Shown one piece after another: positions 51,143 through 60,598 of a stretch of 64,000 bases of DNA (the stretch's first letter is position 1; every line of letters begins with the position of its first letter). Source of the DNA: Oribacterium sp. C9 (GTDB lineage Bacteria; Bacillota; Clostridia; Lachnospirales; Lachnospiraceae); the NCBI RefSeq assembly GCF_002007235.1, contig NZ_MUHW01000021.1, forward strand, positions 18,654 to 82,653, written 5' to 3'. Both the position numbers and the translations under genes were made by a program. Below the pieces are notes generated by a model. That model was not told the origin of the DNA, ran no database searches, and saw only the letters and a list, made by a program, of their open reading frames with translations.

Positions 51143-52000
51143 TCAGTCTTCCGGTATTTCCCCGATGAGATCTGTTTTTCTCTCATAGAGGAACTGCTCA
51201 TCTATCTCGATGCCGAAAGGCTTATTCAGTTCCCTGAACTGATCCGGTGTTATGGTGTTCAGTTTTCTGTCTGTGATAGACATTACCTTTACAAGTACCT
51301 CTGCAGCCTTTTCAACCGTATGCATGAGTCCGAAGGTAATGTCAAAGTCTGTACCGCAGGCGAACGCCCCATGGTGTGCCCATACCGCAAAATCCTTTGT
51401 TTCCATAACCTTTGCTGTGGCTTCTCCGATGAGCTTTCCGCCGCAGAGCAGCCATGGGATGACGCCGATTCCCTTCGGGAAGACTACGGGACATTCTGTT
51501 GCCATCTCAAAGATCTCTCTGGTGAAAACTCTGTCGTTAAGGGGAAGAACATATGTGAGAGCGATAACATTTGCCGGATGACAGTGATATACCACGCGGA
51601 TATCCTCATCCCTTCTCTTAAGAACCTGAAGATTCATAAGATGAGTAGGAAGCTCGGATGTAGGTCTTCCGCCATTTACAAGTCCCCATACTATCTGATA
51701 CTTTGTACCTGTACTGTCCAGTCTGATGATACAGAGATTTGAAGCAGGATCTGTCTGCATATTTCTCATGTACCTGCCTGATCCTGTGACCACGAAGTAA
51801 AGGTCGTGAAGCTCCGGAACCTCTGTTCCTATCTCCTGCCACTCTGCATCGAAGCTGAAATCATCTTTTAATCCGGCAACCTCCTCATCCTTCATTCTGT
51901 AGCTCAGATTACCGCCGTTTCTCTCATGCCAGCCCTGATCAAAGCCGTCCTGACACATTCTTGTAAAGCCCTTTATCAATTCAGAATCCAATACTTTCAT
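51143..52000 (-). CDS. rhaD: Rhamnulose-1-phosphate aldolase
   Basis: About 285 residues from the ATG at 52000 (MKVLDSELIKGFTRM), with AGGAG seven bases upstream; the longer frame to 52075 would overlap rhaA. Class II zinc aldolase: GWHERNGGNLSYR, FVVTGSGRYMRN, VYHCHPANVIAL (zinc His pair) and WAHHGAFACG. It splits L-rhamnulose 1-phosphate into dihydroxyacetone phosphate and L-lactaldehyde. 16 bases after rhaA and 21 before rhaB. Confidence 0.95.
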   Translation of the reverse strand: MKVLDSELIKGFTRMCQDGFDQGWHERNGGNLSYRMKDEEVAGLKDDFSFDAEWQEIGTEVPELHDLYFVVTGSGRYMRNMQTDPASNLCIIRLDSTGTKYQIVWGLVNGGRPTSELPTHLMNLQVLKRRDEDIRVVYHCHPANVIALTYVLPLNDRVFTREIFEMATECPVVFPKGIGVIPWLLCGGKLIGEATAKVMETKDFAVWAHHGAFACGTDFDITFGLMHTVEKAAEVLVKVMSITDRKLNTITPDQFRELNKPFGIEIDEQFLYERKTDLIGEIPED

Positions 52001-52016
52001 AATTTTTCTCCTGTCT

Positions 52017-53270
52017 TTATTTTCTCTTAGAAAGAACCTGCTCCTCATATTTCCTGCAGTCTTCGAACCACTCATCCTCAGTTAGTACTCCCGCCTTTTC
52101 GCAGTACGCATCCCAGACATCGCCAAATGGAAGTGTCTTTACTCTTTCTCTTAAGCTCATAAGTTCTGTGAAGTTTCGATCATCCTGAAGCTCCTTTAGC
52201 TTTTGGTTCGGTGTGAGACATGCATAGAGAAGTGCCTTCTCCATATTTCTCATTCCGTTTGTCCATGCGGAAACCCTGTTTATTGATGCATCAAAGTAGT
52301 CCATACCGATGAAGAAGCGGTCTGCACCGTTACGTACTATCTCCTCCGCAAGCTCTCTCAGATCATCGTTGAAAAGAACCACATGATCAGAATCCCAGCG
52401 TACCGGGCGTGAAACATGGAGTGCTACCTTATCGTTGAAAAGAAGCATTGACGAAAGCTTGTCCGCAACATTCTCGGTCGGGTGGAAGTGTCCTGTATCT
52501 ATGAGACAGTAAATTCCGTTCTTTGCCGCATAGTTCATATAAAACTCATGAGAACCTACTGTCATGGATTCCATACCTATACCGAAGACCTTGGATTCTA
52601 CGGAAACCTTTACCTTATCTCTGTCATACGGTGTGGCGAGGATCTGATCCAGAGAATCCTTGAGTCTCTCGCGAGGTCCCTTTCTGTCAGCAGGTATATC
52701 CTTGAATCCATCAGGTATCCAGATGTTCATGAGACACGGAACCCCTGTTTCCGTAGCAAGATATTCCGAGATCTTAAGTGACTGAATTCCATGCTGTATC
52801 CAGAATTTTCTGACCTCCTCATTTTCAGAAGAAAGTGTCGCGCTCTCTGCCAGCGGATGACTGAAAAATGTAGGATTGAAATCCAGACCCAGTCCGTTCT
52901 TTTTCGCAAGCTCTGCCCATTTTTTGAAGTGCTCAGGCTGTAACTGGTTTCTGTCTGCCCATTCGTCTTCTTCGAAGATTGCATAGCTTGCATGAAGATT
53001 AAGCTTATGATGCTTTCCGGGTACGAAGCTAAGAACCTTCTCTATATCCTGAAAAAGCTCCTTGGGTGTTCTGGCACGATAAGGATAGTTTCCTGTTGTC
53101 TGTATGCCGCCTGAAAGAGGTCCCTTCTGGTCGAATCCCATCACGTCATCCCCCTGCCAGCAGTGCATAGACAATGTTATCCTTCCGGCTTCTTCCATAG
53201 CCCTTTCAACATCTACTCCCACAGCCTCATATCGTTTTTTTGCCGCCTCTAGTCTTTCACTAAAACTCAT
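52017..53270 (-). CDS. rhaA: L-rhamnose isomerase
   Basis: 417 residues, close to the known length. Conserved blocks: LSMHCWQGDDVMGF, TTGNYPYRARTPKELFQDIEK, KLNLHASYA, FNPTFFSHPLAE, LIDTGHFHPTENVADK (metal-binding), ALHVSRPVRWDSDHVV and FFIGMDYFDASINRV. It converts L-rhamnose to L-rhamnulose. First gene of the rha operon, with AAAGGGAG upstream of the ATG, divergent from an AraC-type regulator. Confidence 0.96.
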   Translation of the reverse strand: MSFSERLEAAKKRYEAVGVDVERAMEEAGRITLSMHCWQGDDVMGFDQKGPLSGGIQTTGNYPYRARTPKELFQDIEKVLSFVPGKHHKLNLHASYAIFEEDEWADRNQLQPEHFKKWAELAKKNGLGLDFNPTFFSHPLAESATLSSENEEVRKFWIQHGIQSLKISEYLATETGVPCLMNIWIPDGFKDIPADRKGPRERLKDSLDQILATPYDRDKVKVSVESKVFGIGMESMTVGSHEFYMNYAAKNGIYCLIDTGHFHPTENVADKLSSMLLFNDKVALHVSRPVRWDSDHVVLFNDDLRELAEEIVRNGADRFFIGMDYFDASINRVSAWTNGMRNMEKALLYACLTPNQKLKELQDDRNFTELMSLRERVKTLPFGDVWDAYCEKAGVLTEDEWFEDCRKYEEQVLSKRK

Positions 53271-53566
53271 TTTTATCTCCCTTTCTGATTATGATCCGCT
53301 TCAAAAGAAACCATTTAATAAAATCTCACAGCGATCCTTTGAAGCCCCGATGTACTCATGATAACCACATCACGATTTCATCCATCAAAGATATGTATCT
53401 ATTATATTTAGTTCTGATTTGCTCTCATATGTCGAAATTTGATATATATTACGTCCTGATTTGCATTTTTGCGGTTTTAGGTATATCATCTTATAAGCCT
53501 GCAAGAACGGCATATCCATATATGATCAATGCCAAGATCCGACTGCACTATGGGAGGTATGGTGAA

Positions 53567-54535
53567 GTGAATAAAGAAATATTGAACCGGCTTTCTCAGT
53601 TAACTGATGAAGAGAGAGAACTCCTGAAGGGACACCGAACCATAGATCGTTCTCTTTACTATGCTCCCGACAAAGACGAAAAAAATACCGTTATCGATCA
53701 CTCTATAGTTCTCGATAACGGTAAGCTCATTGATATCAGACCTCATACCAGATTTGTGCATTTTCCAAAGCACAGTCACAATTACATCGAATTTGTATAT
53801 ATGTGTCAGGGAGAAACAGGTCATATCATCGACGGGCAGTCCATCACTCTTTCCGAGGGTGATCTTCTTTTTATGAACCAGCATGCCACCCAGGAGATAC
53901 TTCCTGCCTCCAAGGACGATATAGCTGTTAATATCATGATACGTCCCCAGTTTTTTAACGAGGTTCTTCCGGGAATATCAAAGGATCACAATCCGCTGAG
54001 AGATTTTTTAGTCAGCTGTCTGACTGATTCCGATATGGGTGGAAATTATCTGTATTTTCCGGCACGTAACATGCTTCCGGTACAGAACCTGATGGAAAAT
54101 CTCATATGGCTCATGCTGGAGACACCTGAACATACCAGAAGTCTCGCTCAACAGTATATGGCTCTTCTTTTCGAACATCTGGTCAGTATGGCTGTTGACA
54201 TCCTTGTGCCCGAAAACTCTTATGAACAGAATCTGATGATACATTTTCTGAATTTCATAGAAACCGAGTATAAAGATGCTTCTCTTTCAGACTTCATCGA
54301 AAAAGAGAATGTTGACATATATTTCATGAGCCGGCTTATAAAAAAGAATACCGGGAAGACCTTCAAGGAGCTTCTCATGGAAAAGCGTATGAAAACTGCA
54401 GCAGGACTCCTGAAAAACACCGGACTGTCGACAGTTGATATATCATTTTCCGTAGGCTATGAGAATACCAGCTATTTTCATCGACTTTTCAGGGATACCT
54501 TCGGCATGTCCCCACGAGAATACAGACTTCGATGA
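53567..54535 (+). CDS. AraC-family regulator of the rhamnose operon
   Basis: About 322 residues if translation starts at the GTG at 53567, nine bases after a perfect GGGAGG; longer in-frame ATGs (53291, 53522) lack sites and would add sequence unlike the family. The cupin sensor (DIRPHTRFVHFPKHSHNYIEFVYMCQGETGH in parts) is followed by an AraC HTH pair (VDIYFMSRLIKKNTGKTFKELL and VDISFSVGYENTSYFHRLFRDTF with SPREYR). Divergent from rhaA, so it is the probable rhamnose-responsive activator. Confidence 0.9.
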   Translation: MNKEILNRLSQLTDEERELLKGHRTIDRSLYYAPDKDEKNTVIDHSIVLDNGKLIDIRPHTRFVHFPKHSHNYIEFVYMCQGETGHIIDGQSITLSEGDLLFMNQHATQEILPASKDDIAVNIMIRPQFFNEVLPGISKDHNPLRDFLVSCLTDSDMGGNYLYFPARNMLPVQNLMENLIWLMLETPEHTRSLAQQYMALLFEHLVSMAVDILVPENSYEQNLMIHFLNFIETEYKDASLSDFIEKENVDIYFMSRLIKKNTGKTFKELLMEKRMKTAAGLLKNTGLSTVDISFSVGYENTSYFHRLFRDTFGMSPREYRLR

Positions 54536-54578
54536 TATATGTATTATTCCCGCAAGAATACAGACTTTGATGATACCT
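54513..54578 (+). repeat. Imperfect repeat of the AraC gene's 3' end
   Basis: AGAATACAGACTTCGATGATA at the end of the regulator gene (54519-54539) is repeated at 54555-54575 as AGAATACAGACTTTGATGATA, one base different in 21. A small tandem duplication of the gene's end is the simplest explanation. Confidence 0.5.
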
Positions 54579-54644
54579 TGCATCATTTCCACAAGAACGT
54601 ACTTAACGTCTGATTCTGATCAAAGCACTTTACTATAATAAAAA

Positions 54645-54676
54645 ATATCCCATTTGTGCAGGCACAAATGGGATAT
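54645..54676 (-). terminator. Terminator of the GntR/LacI-type regulator gene
   Basis: A perfect 15-bp stem (ATATCCCATTTGTGC and complement) with a 2-base loop, followed by TTTTTTATT on the minus strand. Confidence 0.85.
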
Positions 54677-54694
54677 AAACTTATAAAACTCAGA

Positions 54695-55816
54695 TCATGT
54701 CATATCTTTTACCGAATTACCTGAATTAAATGAAACAGGGAATTTATATGCATAATTATGATGGGTCCATTCAGGATCATTCATCATGCGAAGAAGATTC
54801 TTTGCGGTAAGTCTACCAAGCTCATACTTTGGATGGACTACAGATAAAACCTTCACTGCACCGGTCTCCTGCATTTTGGCATCATCAAAGGACACTACAG
54901 AAACATCATCGGGAACCTTCACACCTCGTTCAGTCAGAAAATCCATATATCTGTAGGCGATCTCATCGTTATAGAAAAAAAGTGCCGTACACTCCTTAGT
55001 TCTGCGATAAAACTCCATCAGACTTTTTTTGCTGAATTTTTCCTCCATATCCTTTGTGGAATACCACCGGATCCAGCAGTCATCATAACGAAGACCGAAA
55101 TCCGACAGACACTCTGTAAATCCACGATAACGCTCCATTCCCTGCATATCATCATACTTGAACATGCCACCGATTTTCCTGTGACCGTTATCGATGAGTT
55201 TTCTGGTCAGCTCATAGCTTCCCTTTGAATCATACATTTCTACGCTGTCAAATGGAATATTGGCATAATGATTATGGATAAAGATCGTAGGAATATTCCT
55301 GCGCTTGATATCCTTATACAGGCGAAGATTAGGATTCGGGAAGCTGGTACGTGTACCCTCTATGATGAGCCCGGATACTCCTGACTTCAGAAAATTCTCA
55401 AGGTACATGGTCTCCTCATTGAGATGATTTCTCGTGATTGCCACATCGATCTGAAATCCCTGCTCCTTCATGACCGATTCGATTCCCGCATATACCTCGG
55501 GAAACAGATAATCGGCAAAATAGCTTAGAATCAATCCTATATGCGGCTTATCATCACCTTCCTCCCCTGCTTCATTATGATAAGATACATAGGTTCCGCT
55601 GCCTCTGACTCTCTGGATAAGCCCTTCCTGCTCCATCTTTTCCAGGGCTGCACGTACGGTCTGTCTGGAGTATCCGAACTTCTTTTCCAATACGTGTTCA
55701 GACATGAACTTTTCGCCGTCCTTCAACACTCCACTCAAAATAAGTGTTCGTCCCCACTTATATAATTTCTGATATTTTAGGTTTTCGTTGATATGTTTAT
55801 CTGTTTCCTTAGTCAT
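54695..55816 (-). CDS. GntR-HTH / LacI-type sugar-binding regulator (AraR-like)
   Basis: 373 residues. A GntR winged HTH (about 35-80, SEHVLEKKFGYSRQTVRAALEKMEQEGLIQRVRGSGTYV in parts) is fused to a periplasmic-binding-protein-like domain (about 92-370: IGLILSYFADYLFPEVYAGIE, SGLIIEGT, SVVSFDDAKM). This domain combination is that of AraR, the arabinose repressor of Bacillus. It ends the ABC sugar importer cluster (gap 46 bases from the permease gene) and probably represses it until a sugar binds. Confidence 0.92.
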   Translation of the reverse strand: MTKETDKHINENLKYQKLYKWGRTLILSGVLKDGEKFMSEHVLEKKFGYSRQTVRAALEKMEQEGLIQRVRGSGTYVSYHNEAGEEGDDKPHIGLILSYFADYLFPEVYAGIESVMKEQGFQIDVAITRNHLNEETMYLENFLKSGVSGLIIEGTRTSFPNPNLRLYKDIKRRNIPTIFIHNHYANIPFDSVEMYDSKGSYELTRKLIDNGHRKIGGMFKYDDMQGMERYRGFTECLSDFGLRYDDCWIRWYSTKDMEEKFSKKSLMEFYRRTKECTALFFYNDEIAYRYMDFLTERGVKVPDDVSVVSFDDAKMQETGAVKVLSVVHPKYELGRLTAKNLLRMMNDPEWTHHNYAYKFPVSFNSGNSVKDMT

Positions 55817-55861
55817 GTCATTAACTCTTTAAATGGTATAAGGGATTCAGGCATCATGTCT

Positions 55862-56833
55862 TTACTTGATAACCTGTAATGACTTTCGATCAGCGAATAT
55901 CGCTACAAATACCAGGAATACTATTCCCTGTATGAGCTGCATCATCTGTGTTGAAAATCCCATCATAGTGAGACCGCTGTTAAGGACGATATACAAAAGT
56001 GAACCTACGATGATATTTTCAAATCGAACCTTCGCACCGCCGGAAATCGGCATGCCTCCAAGTACCAAAGCGATCAGGATCTGTGTCTCCAGCTGATTTC
56101 CACCTGAGGATGTCACCGATCCTACCTTGATAACATTGACAAAAGCTGCAAAGCCTGTGATGGCTCCGGAAAGTACATATACCCAGAACTTCATGAGATC
56201 AGTCCTTACACCGGAAAACATGGCTGCTTTTTCACCTGCACCTATAGCCTTCAGATATGTTCCGAATTTTGTATATCTGAAAAGCACAAAACCGATCACA
56301 AGTATAACCAGTGTCAATACAACCTTTAAACCTGTACTGTCGTAATTGATAAGAGAAGCAGATCCTGCAACAGGCGCATTGGTGGTCATATACTTTATGA
56401 ATCCGCGGAATAAAAACATGGTACAGATAGTTACGATAAAGGATTTGATCTTACGATATACATAGAAGTATCCGTTAAATGCTCCTATCATAGCACCTGC
56501 AAGTATTCCGCTTACTATACTTAAAGGTATGCTGACTTTTGATACCAGACATACCACTATGGAAGCGATTCCCAGTATGGAACCCTGTGAAAAATCAAGT
56601 CCGCCCATGGTCATGATGAAAAACACACCGGTCGTTGCTATCATGGTCACATAGATCTGTGAAAGAACCAATGGCATGTTTTTTATCATTCTAAAGTTTG
56701 TCAGTACGTTGAAAGTCAAAAAAACTATGATCAGACCAACGATGGGAAGAAACGTCCTGATCAGGGACATCTCGGATACTTTCTTTACCTGATCTTTTGT
56801 TGCTGTTGTTCCAGCATTACCTGATTGAGCCAT
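55862..56833 (-). CDS. Sugar ABC transporter permease (RbsC/RhaPQ type)
   Basis: 323 residues, about nine to ten helices of the BPD_transp_2 family: TGVFFIMTMGGLDFSQGSILGIASIVV, KIKSFIVTICTMFLFRGF, VGSVTSSGGNQLETQILIALVLGGMPISGG are characteristic. One of two membrane subunits of the importer. Confidence 0.92.
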   Translation of the reverse strand: MAQSGNAGTTATKDQVKKVSEMSLIRTFLPIVGLIIVFLTFNVLTNFRMIKNMPLVLSQIYVTMIATTGVFFIMTMGGLDFSQGSILGIASIVVCLVSKVSIPLSIVSGILAGAMIGAFNGYFYVYRKIKSFIVTICTMFLFRGFIKYMTTNAPVAGSASLINYDSTGLKVVLTLVILVIGFVLFRYTKFGTYLKAIGAGEKAAMFSGVRTDLMKFWVYVLSGAITGFAAFVNVIKVGSVTSSGGNQLETQILIALVLGGMPISGGAKVRFENIIVGSLLYIVLNSGLTMMGFSTQMMQLIQGIVFLVFVAIFADRKSLQVIK

Positions 56834-56842
56834 AATTCCTCC

Positions 56843-58342
56843 TTATACCATCATAGTGATCAGATTATTCTCATCCAGAGTCTCATGTCTCTCGATCTGT
56901 CCACTGATCATTCCATCCTTCATGATGATGATTCGATCACACATTCCGATAAGTTCCATCAGCTCTTCCGAGATCATGATGATAGACTTTCCGTCTTTTC
57001 TCATTCGATCCATAAGCTGATAGATATCCTGCTTTACCTTTATGTCGATTCCTCTGGTCGGACTATCCAGAACAACTATATCCGAGTCCTTACCAATCCA
57101 TCTCGCCAAAACGACCTTCTGCTTGTTTCCGCCTGAAAGATCCGATACAAACTGATCGACATTTACCATCTTTACAGACATCTCTTTGGCGAATTTATCC
57201 GCAAAGCTTCTCAGCTTTTTATCGTGAAGCATATGTCTCTTATCCGAAAGCTCATCCAGAGATGGTAGGCAGATATTATCCATTATGCTCTGATTCAGTA
57301 CAACGGATTCATTGTCTCTGTCCTTAGAGGTATACGCTATGCTGTGACGGATAGCGGTAGGGATATCATTTATCTCTGTGCCGTCAGCAAGCTTTACAGT
57401 ACCCTCTCGGTCATAGGAGGCACCGAAGATCGCTTTTCCAACCTCGTGCATACCTGACTCTGACAGTCCTCCAAACCCAAGGATCTCTCCTTTATGAAGC
57501 TCGAAATTCAGATTACTCAAAAGTCCCGGAACCGAAACATCCTTCACTGAAAGCACTACCTCATCAGAGATCACGCTGCCATAGTCAGAACGATAGTAAT
57601 CACCTGTAACCTCACGTCCTACCATAAGACGCTTCAGATCCTCTTCCGTGACATCCTTGCTCTTTACTGTGTCAATGTATACGCCATCACGTAATATCGT
57701 AATGGTATCTGATCTCTCCAGAACTTCCTGAAGGTCATGGGAAATGAAAATGATGGTATTGCCGCTCTCACGTATCCTGTCCATAACCTTGTAAAGCTCA
57801 TTACGACCTTCCTGTGAAAGTGCTGTTGTAGTCTCATCTATGACTACTATCTTCGGATCAAAATATGTAGCCTTGACTATCTCTACCAGCTTTCTGTCTT
57901 CGAAATTGTAATCATCGATCATTCGCTGTGCTTTGATACGGTCAAAGCCATAACGCTCCAAAAGCTCATTGGCTTCCTTGATCATCTGCTTTGTGTTTTT
58001 GATACCGAACTTCACAAACCGGTCTTCATGTCCGAGGAAAATGTTTTCAGCAACGGTAAGACCGGATAATGTACCCAATTCCTGAACTATGATGGAAACA
58101 CCGTGATCATTGGCATCTACCTGATTTTTAGGATGTATCTCCTCTCCGTCCAGTACGAAGGTTCCGCTATCGATACTATAGATACCGGTGAGCATATTGG
58201 TCAGGGTGGATTTACCTGATCCGTTTTCACCTATCAGTGCATGAACCTCTCCTTTGTTGATCGTAAAAGAAACATTTTGAACCGCCTTCGTAATACCGAA
58301 GGATTTGCAAAGATTATTTACCTGTAAACGAATTTCACTCAT
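56843..58342 (-). CDS. Sugar ABC transporter ATP-binding protein, tandem NBDs
   Basis: About 499 residues from the ATG at 58342, with GGAGG five bases upstream; the in-frame GTG at 58360 is inside the preceding gene. Two ATPase domains: the first with Walker A GENGSGKST and a Walker B around VVIDETTTALSQEGR, the second (after about 250) with LSGGNKQKVVLARW and VVLDSPTRGIDIKVK. The signature of the first domain is poorly conserved (NFEDRKLVEIVKA), as usual for the RbsA/XylG family. It drives sugar import. Confidence 0.93.
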   Translation of the reverse strand: MSEIRLQVNNLCKSFGITKAVQNVSFTINKGEVHALIGENGSGKSTLTNMLTGIYSIDSGTFVLDGEEIHPKNQVDANDHGVSIIVQELGTLSGLTVAENIFLGHEDRFVKFGIKNTKQMIKEANELLERYGFDRIKAQRMIDDYNFEDRKLVEIVKATYFDPKIVVIDETTTALSQEGRNELYKVMDRIRESGNTIIFISHDLQEVLERSDTITILRDGVYIDTVKSKDVTEEDLKRLMVGREVTGDYYRSDYGSVISDEVVLSVKDVSVPGLLSNLNFELHKGEILGFGGLSESGMHEVGKAIFGASYDREGTVKLADGTEINDIPTAIRHSIAYTSKDRDNESVVLNQSIMDNICLPSLDELSDKRHMLHDKKLRSFADKFAKEMSVKMVNVDQFVSDLSGGNKQKVVLARWIGKDSDIVVLDSPTRGIDIKVKQDIYQLMDRMRKDGKSIIMISEELMELIGMCDRIIIMKDGMISGQIERHETLDENNLITMMV

Positions 58343-58356
58343 TGCGCCCTCCTGTA

Positions 58357-59325
58357 TCACTTAACAATCTCGCCCTTTTTGATCTTTGAGGTCACGGTAA
58401 TGATTATCAGGAGTGCAAAGCCTGTGATCACATCCTGAATTGCCGTAGGAGCTCCCAATGCGATAAAGCCGAAGAAAATGATATTGATGATAAACTCTCC
58501 TATGATGATAGCCTGAAGTGGTATTCCGTATTTCTTGAACGCGATACCGAAGAAACAGCCCATGGTAGGAACGAAGTTACGGCTCATGGATGCCATACCT
58601 GTAACCGCAACCATGGATGAGCCATAGCTTATGGTCAGGACTGCCATGATACCTAAAAATCCACCGCTCAATATGAAGGCAAGCACCTTATATTTATTTA
58701 CGTTGATACCCATGTTTTTTGCCACAAATTCATTGCTTCCGATGGCATAGGTATACGTACCTATTTTCGTATAATTAAGAAAAACATACGCTACTATAAA
58801 AGCAGCTACAGCGAGAACGATGTCTCCCGGCATCTGTCCGAACATTCTGAGATCGGCCGGTAATGTCTGCTCCACACCGCCTGCGATATAGTTGGCAACT
58901 GCCTCATATATCAAAGCAAGACCCGTTGTAACTATCATAGACGGTATACGAAGCTTTACGTAGAAGCTTCCGTTAAATAAGCCTACCAGGCAGCCACAGA
59001 GTAAAGCGCCCAGAACCAGACCTATATATCCAAGTCCGAATTTTGTTGCGAAAACACAGCCCACAATAGCTGAAAGCATGATATTTGCGCCGATTGAAAA
59101 GTCAAACATGCCCATGACCATAACAAAATAGAATCCTACAGCGCCTACACTGGCGATCAGGCTGGCCTGAAAATAGCTGAGCATATTATTAAATGACCCG
59201 AAATTGTTCGGTGTCAGCACTTTAAAGATACCCCAGGAAAGGACGACCAGAAATAATAAAATCAAATAACCACGGAGGCTTCCTGTAATCTTTTTTTGTC
59301 CCATTGTCACAGTGGAAGAACTCAT
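58357..59325 (-). CDS. Sugar ABC transporter permease (RbsC/RhaPQ type)
   Basis: 322 residues, the second BPD_transp_2 permease (FYFVMVMGMFDFSIGANIMLSAIVG, RIPSMIVTTGLALIYEA, GMASMSRNFVPTMGCFFGIAF). GAGG lies seven bases before the ATG. With the second permease it forms a heterodimer, the arrangement found in rhamnose (RhaPQ), autoinducer-2 and similar importers. Confidence 0.92.
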   Translation of the reverse strand: MSSSTVTMGQKKITGSLRGYLILLFLVVLSWGIFKVLTPNNFGSFNNMLSYFQASLIASVGAVGFYFVMVMGMFDFSIGANIMLSAIVGCVFATKFGLGYIGLVLGALLCGCLVGLFNGSFYVKLRIPSMIVTTGLALIYEAVANYIAGGVEQTLPADLRMFGQMPGDIVLAVAAFIVAYVFLNYTKIGTYTYAIGSNEFVAKNMGINVNKYKVLAFILSGGFLGIMAVLTISYGSSMVAVTGMASMSRNFVPTMGCFFGIAFKKYGIPLQAIIIGEFIINIIFFGFIALGAPTAIQDVITGFALLIIITVTSKIKKGEIVK

Positions 59326-59343
59326 CTCATTACCTCATCAAAC

Positions 59344-59390
59344 TTTTTAAAAACCGAGCCGGTATCTGTGCCCACGCTCGATACCGGCTC
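59344..59390 (-). terminator. Terminator/attenuator between binding-protein and permease genes
   Basis: A perfect 11-bp stem GAGCCGGTATC / GATACCGGCTC (59356-59390), followed on the minus strand by GGTTTTTAAA. Partial termination here would make much more binding protein than membrane components. Confidence 0.8.
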
Positions 59391-59419
59391 TTTTGTCTGT
59401 TTCAGAACAGATCTATAAA

Positions 59420-60595
59420 TTATTTCCCTGCACGTGCAGCAGCATCCTCGATAGAGATCTTTGCAGCTGCCTCCTTCAGTCCATCGAAATCAAGCTTTGA
59501 CATCTCAACAAGCTCTTCATCGGTATATGGAAGCTGATCTACGAAATACTTCTCATAAGCCTTGTAATCATCTGCAGATGAAACAAAAAGATATGGGAAC
59601 GGAACGTCATTGAACTTTCCTTCAAATCCTGTGTAATTGCCCTTGATAGCGTTGTAAACCATCATGAAAGCGATCAGCGGATCACAGTAATGTCCACCGG
59701 ACTCACCTGCCATAGAACCGTTTGCAAGTCTCTCTCCGAGATCAGGAAGGAAGTCTGTAGATACGATATCGATATCCTGTGTCTTTCCTGCACGCTCAAC
59801 TGCTGCGATAGCGCCCTGAAGAGGATCTCCGCCGCCGCCGGCAGGAATAAGTGCATCAAGTGTAGGATCAGCTGACATAAGAGCTTCAGCAGCCTTTGAA
59901 CCACCCTCAGATGTTGTACCTGCGTACTGTGGCTCAGAAAGCTTTGCCTGATCATCCGGATGCTCCTTGTTCCACTTCTCTACGCCTGCCTTATAGCCTT
60001 CCCATCTTCCGAGCCATGTAGCATCGCCCTGCTCCCAACCGATGAGACCGATGTTACGATCACCCTTATCCAGAAGGATGTTTACAAGCTTTTCACCATT
60101 TTCAGGCTCGTTCTCATGAACTGCACCTACATAATATGGAGAATCTGTAGCAGCCTTATAAATGTCTGCACTGTTATCCTTTGAAATAACACGGAAGAAC
60201 TGTGCAAGATAAACCTTATTATCATTACATGTCTTGATTGCAGAAGTCATCTCTGTATCAGAAGAGTTACAGATTACGATTCCCTGACAGCCTGCTGCTG
60301 CAAGCTGCTCAACAGATGCTGTTACCTTCTCGGAAACATGTCCCTGATCCACATACTGAACCTGAACACCAAGAGACTTTGCGGCCTCATCCAGGATCTG
60401 CTTACACTGTGATCCAAGAACATCTGTTGAAGACCAGATGGACACACCGATCTTAATGTCCTTGTTTTCGATTGCCTGTCCGCCGCCTCCTGCTGAAGAA
60501 CCAGAGGAAGAAGAACTACTACCACAAGCTACAAGTCCGGTAACCATAGCTACGGACGCTGCAACGGCCGCAACTTTTTTGAGAATTTTTCTCAT
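59420..60595 (-). CDS. Sugar ABC transporter substrate-binding lipoprotein
   Basis: About 391 residues from the ATG at 60595 with GGAGG seven bases upstream (a GTG at 60598 precedes it). The signal peptide ends in lipobox GLVACGS and a Ser/Gly tether. Periplasmic_binding_4 fold: IKIGVSIWSSTDVLGSQCKQIL, GCQGIVICNSSDTEM, NIGLIGWEQGDATWLGRWEGY, and LDALIPAGGGGDPLQGAIAAVE. First gene of the importer operon. Rhamnose or a related sugar is the likely ligand from context; not proven. Confidence 0.93.
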   Translation of the reverse strand: MRKILKKVAAVAASVAMVTGLVACGSSSSSSGSSAGGGGQAIENKDIKIGVSIWSSTDVLGSQCKQILDEAAKSLGVQVQYVDQGHVSEKVTASVEQLAAAGCQGIVICNSSDTEMTSAIKTCNDNKVYLAQFFRVISKDNSADIYKAATDSPYYVGAVHENEPENGEKLVNILLDKGDRNIGLIGWEQGDATWLGRWEGYKAGVEKWNKEHPDDQAKLSEPQYAGTTSEGGSKAAEALMSADPTLDALIPAGGGGDPLQGAIAAVERAGKTQDIDIVSTDFLPDLGERLANGSMAGESGGHYCDPLIAFMMVYNAIKGNYTGFEGKFNDVPFPYLFVSSADDYKAYEKYFVDQLPYTDEELVEMSKLDFDGLKEAAAKISIEDAAARAGK

Positions 60596-60598
60596 CAC

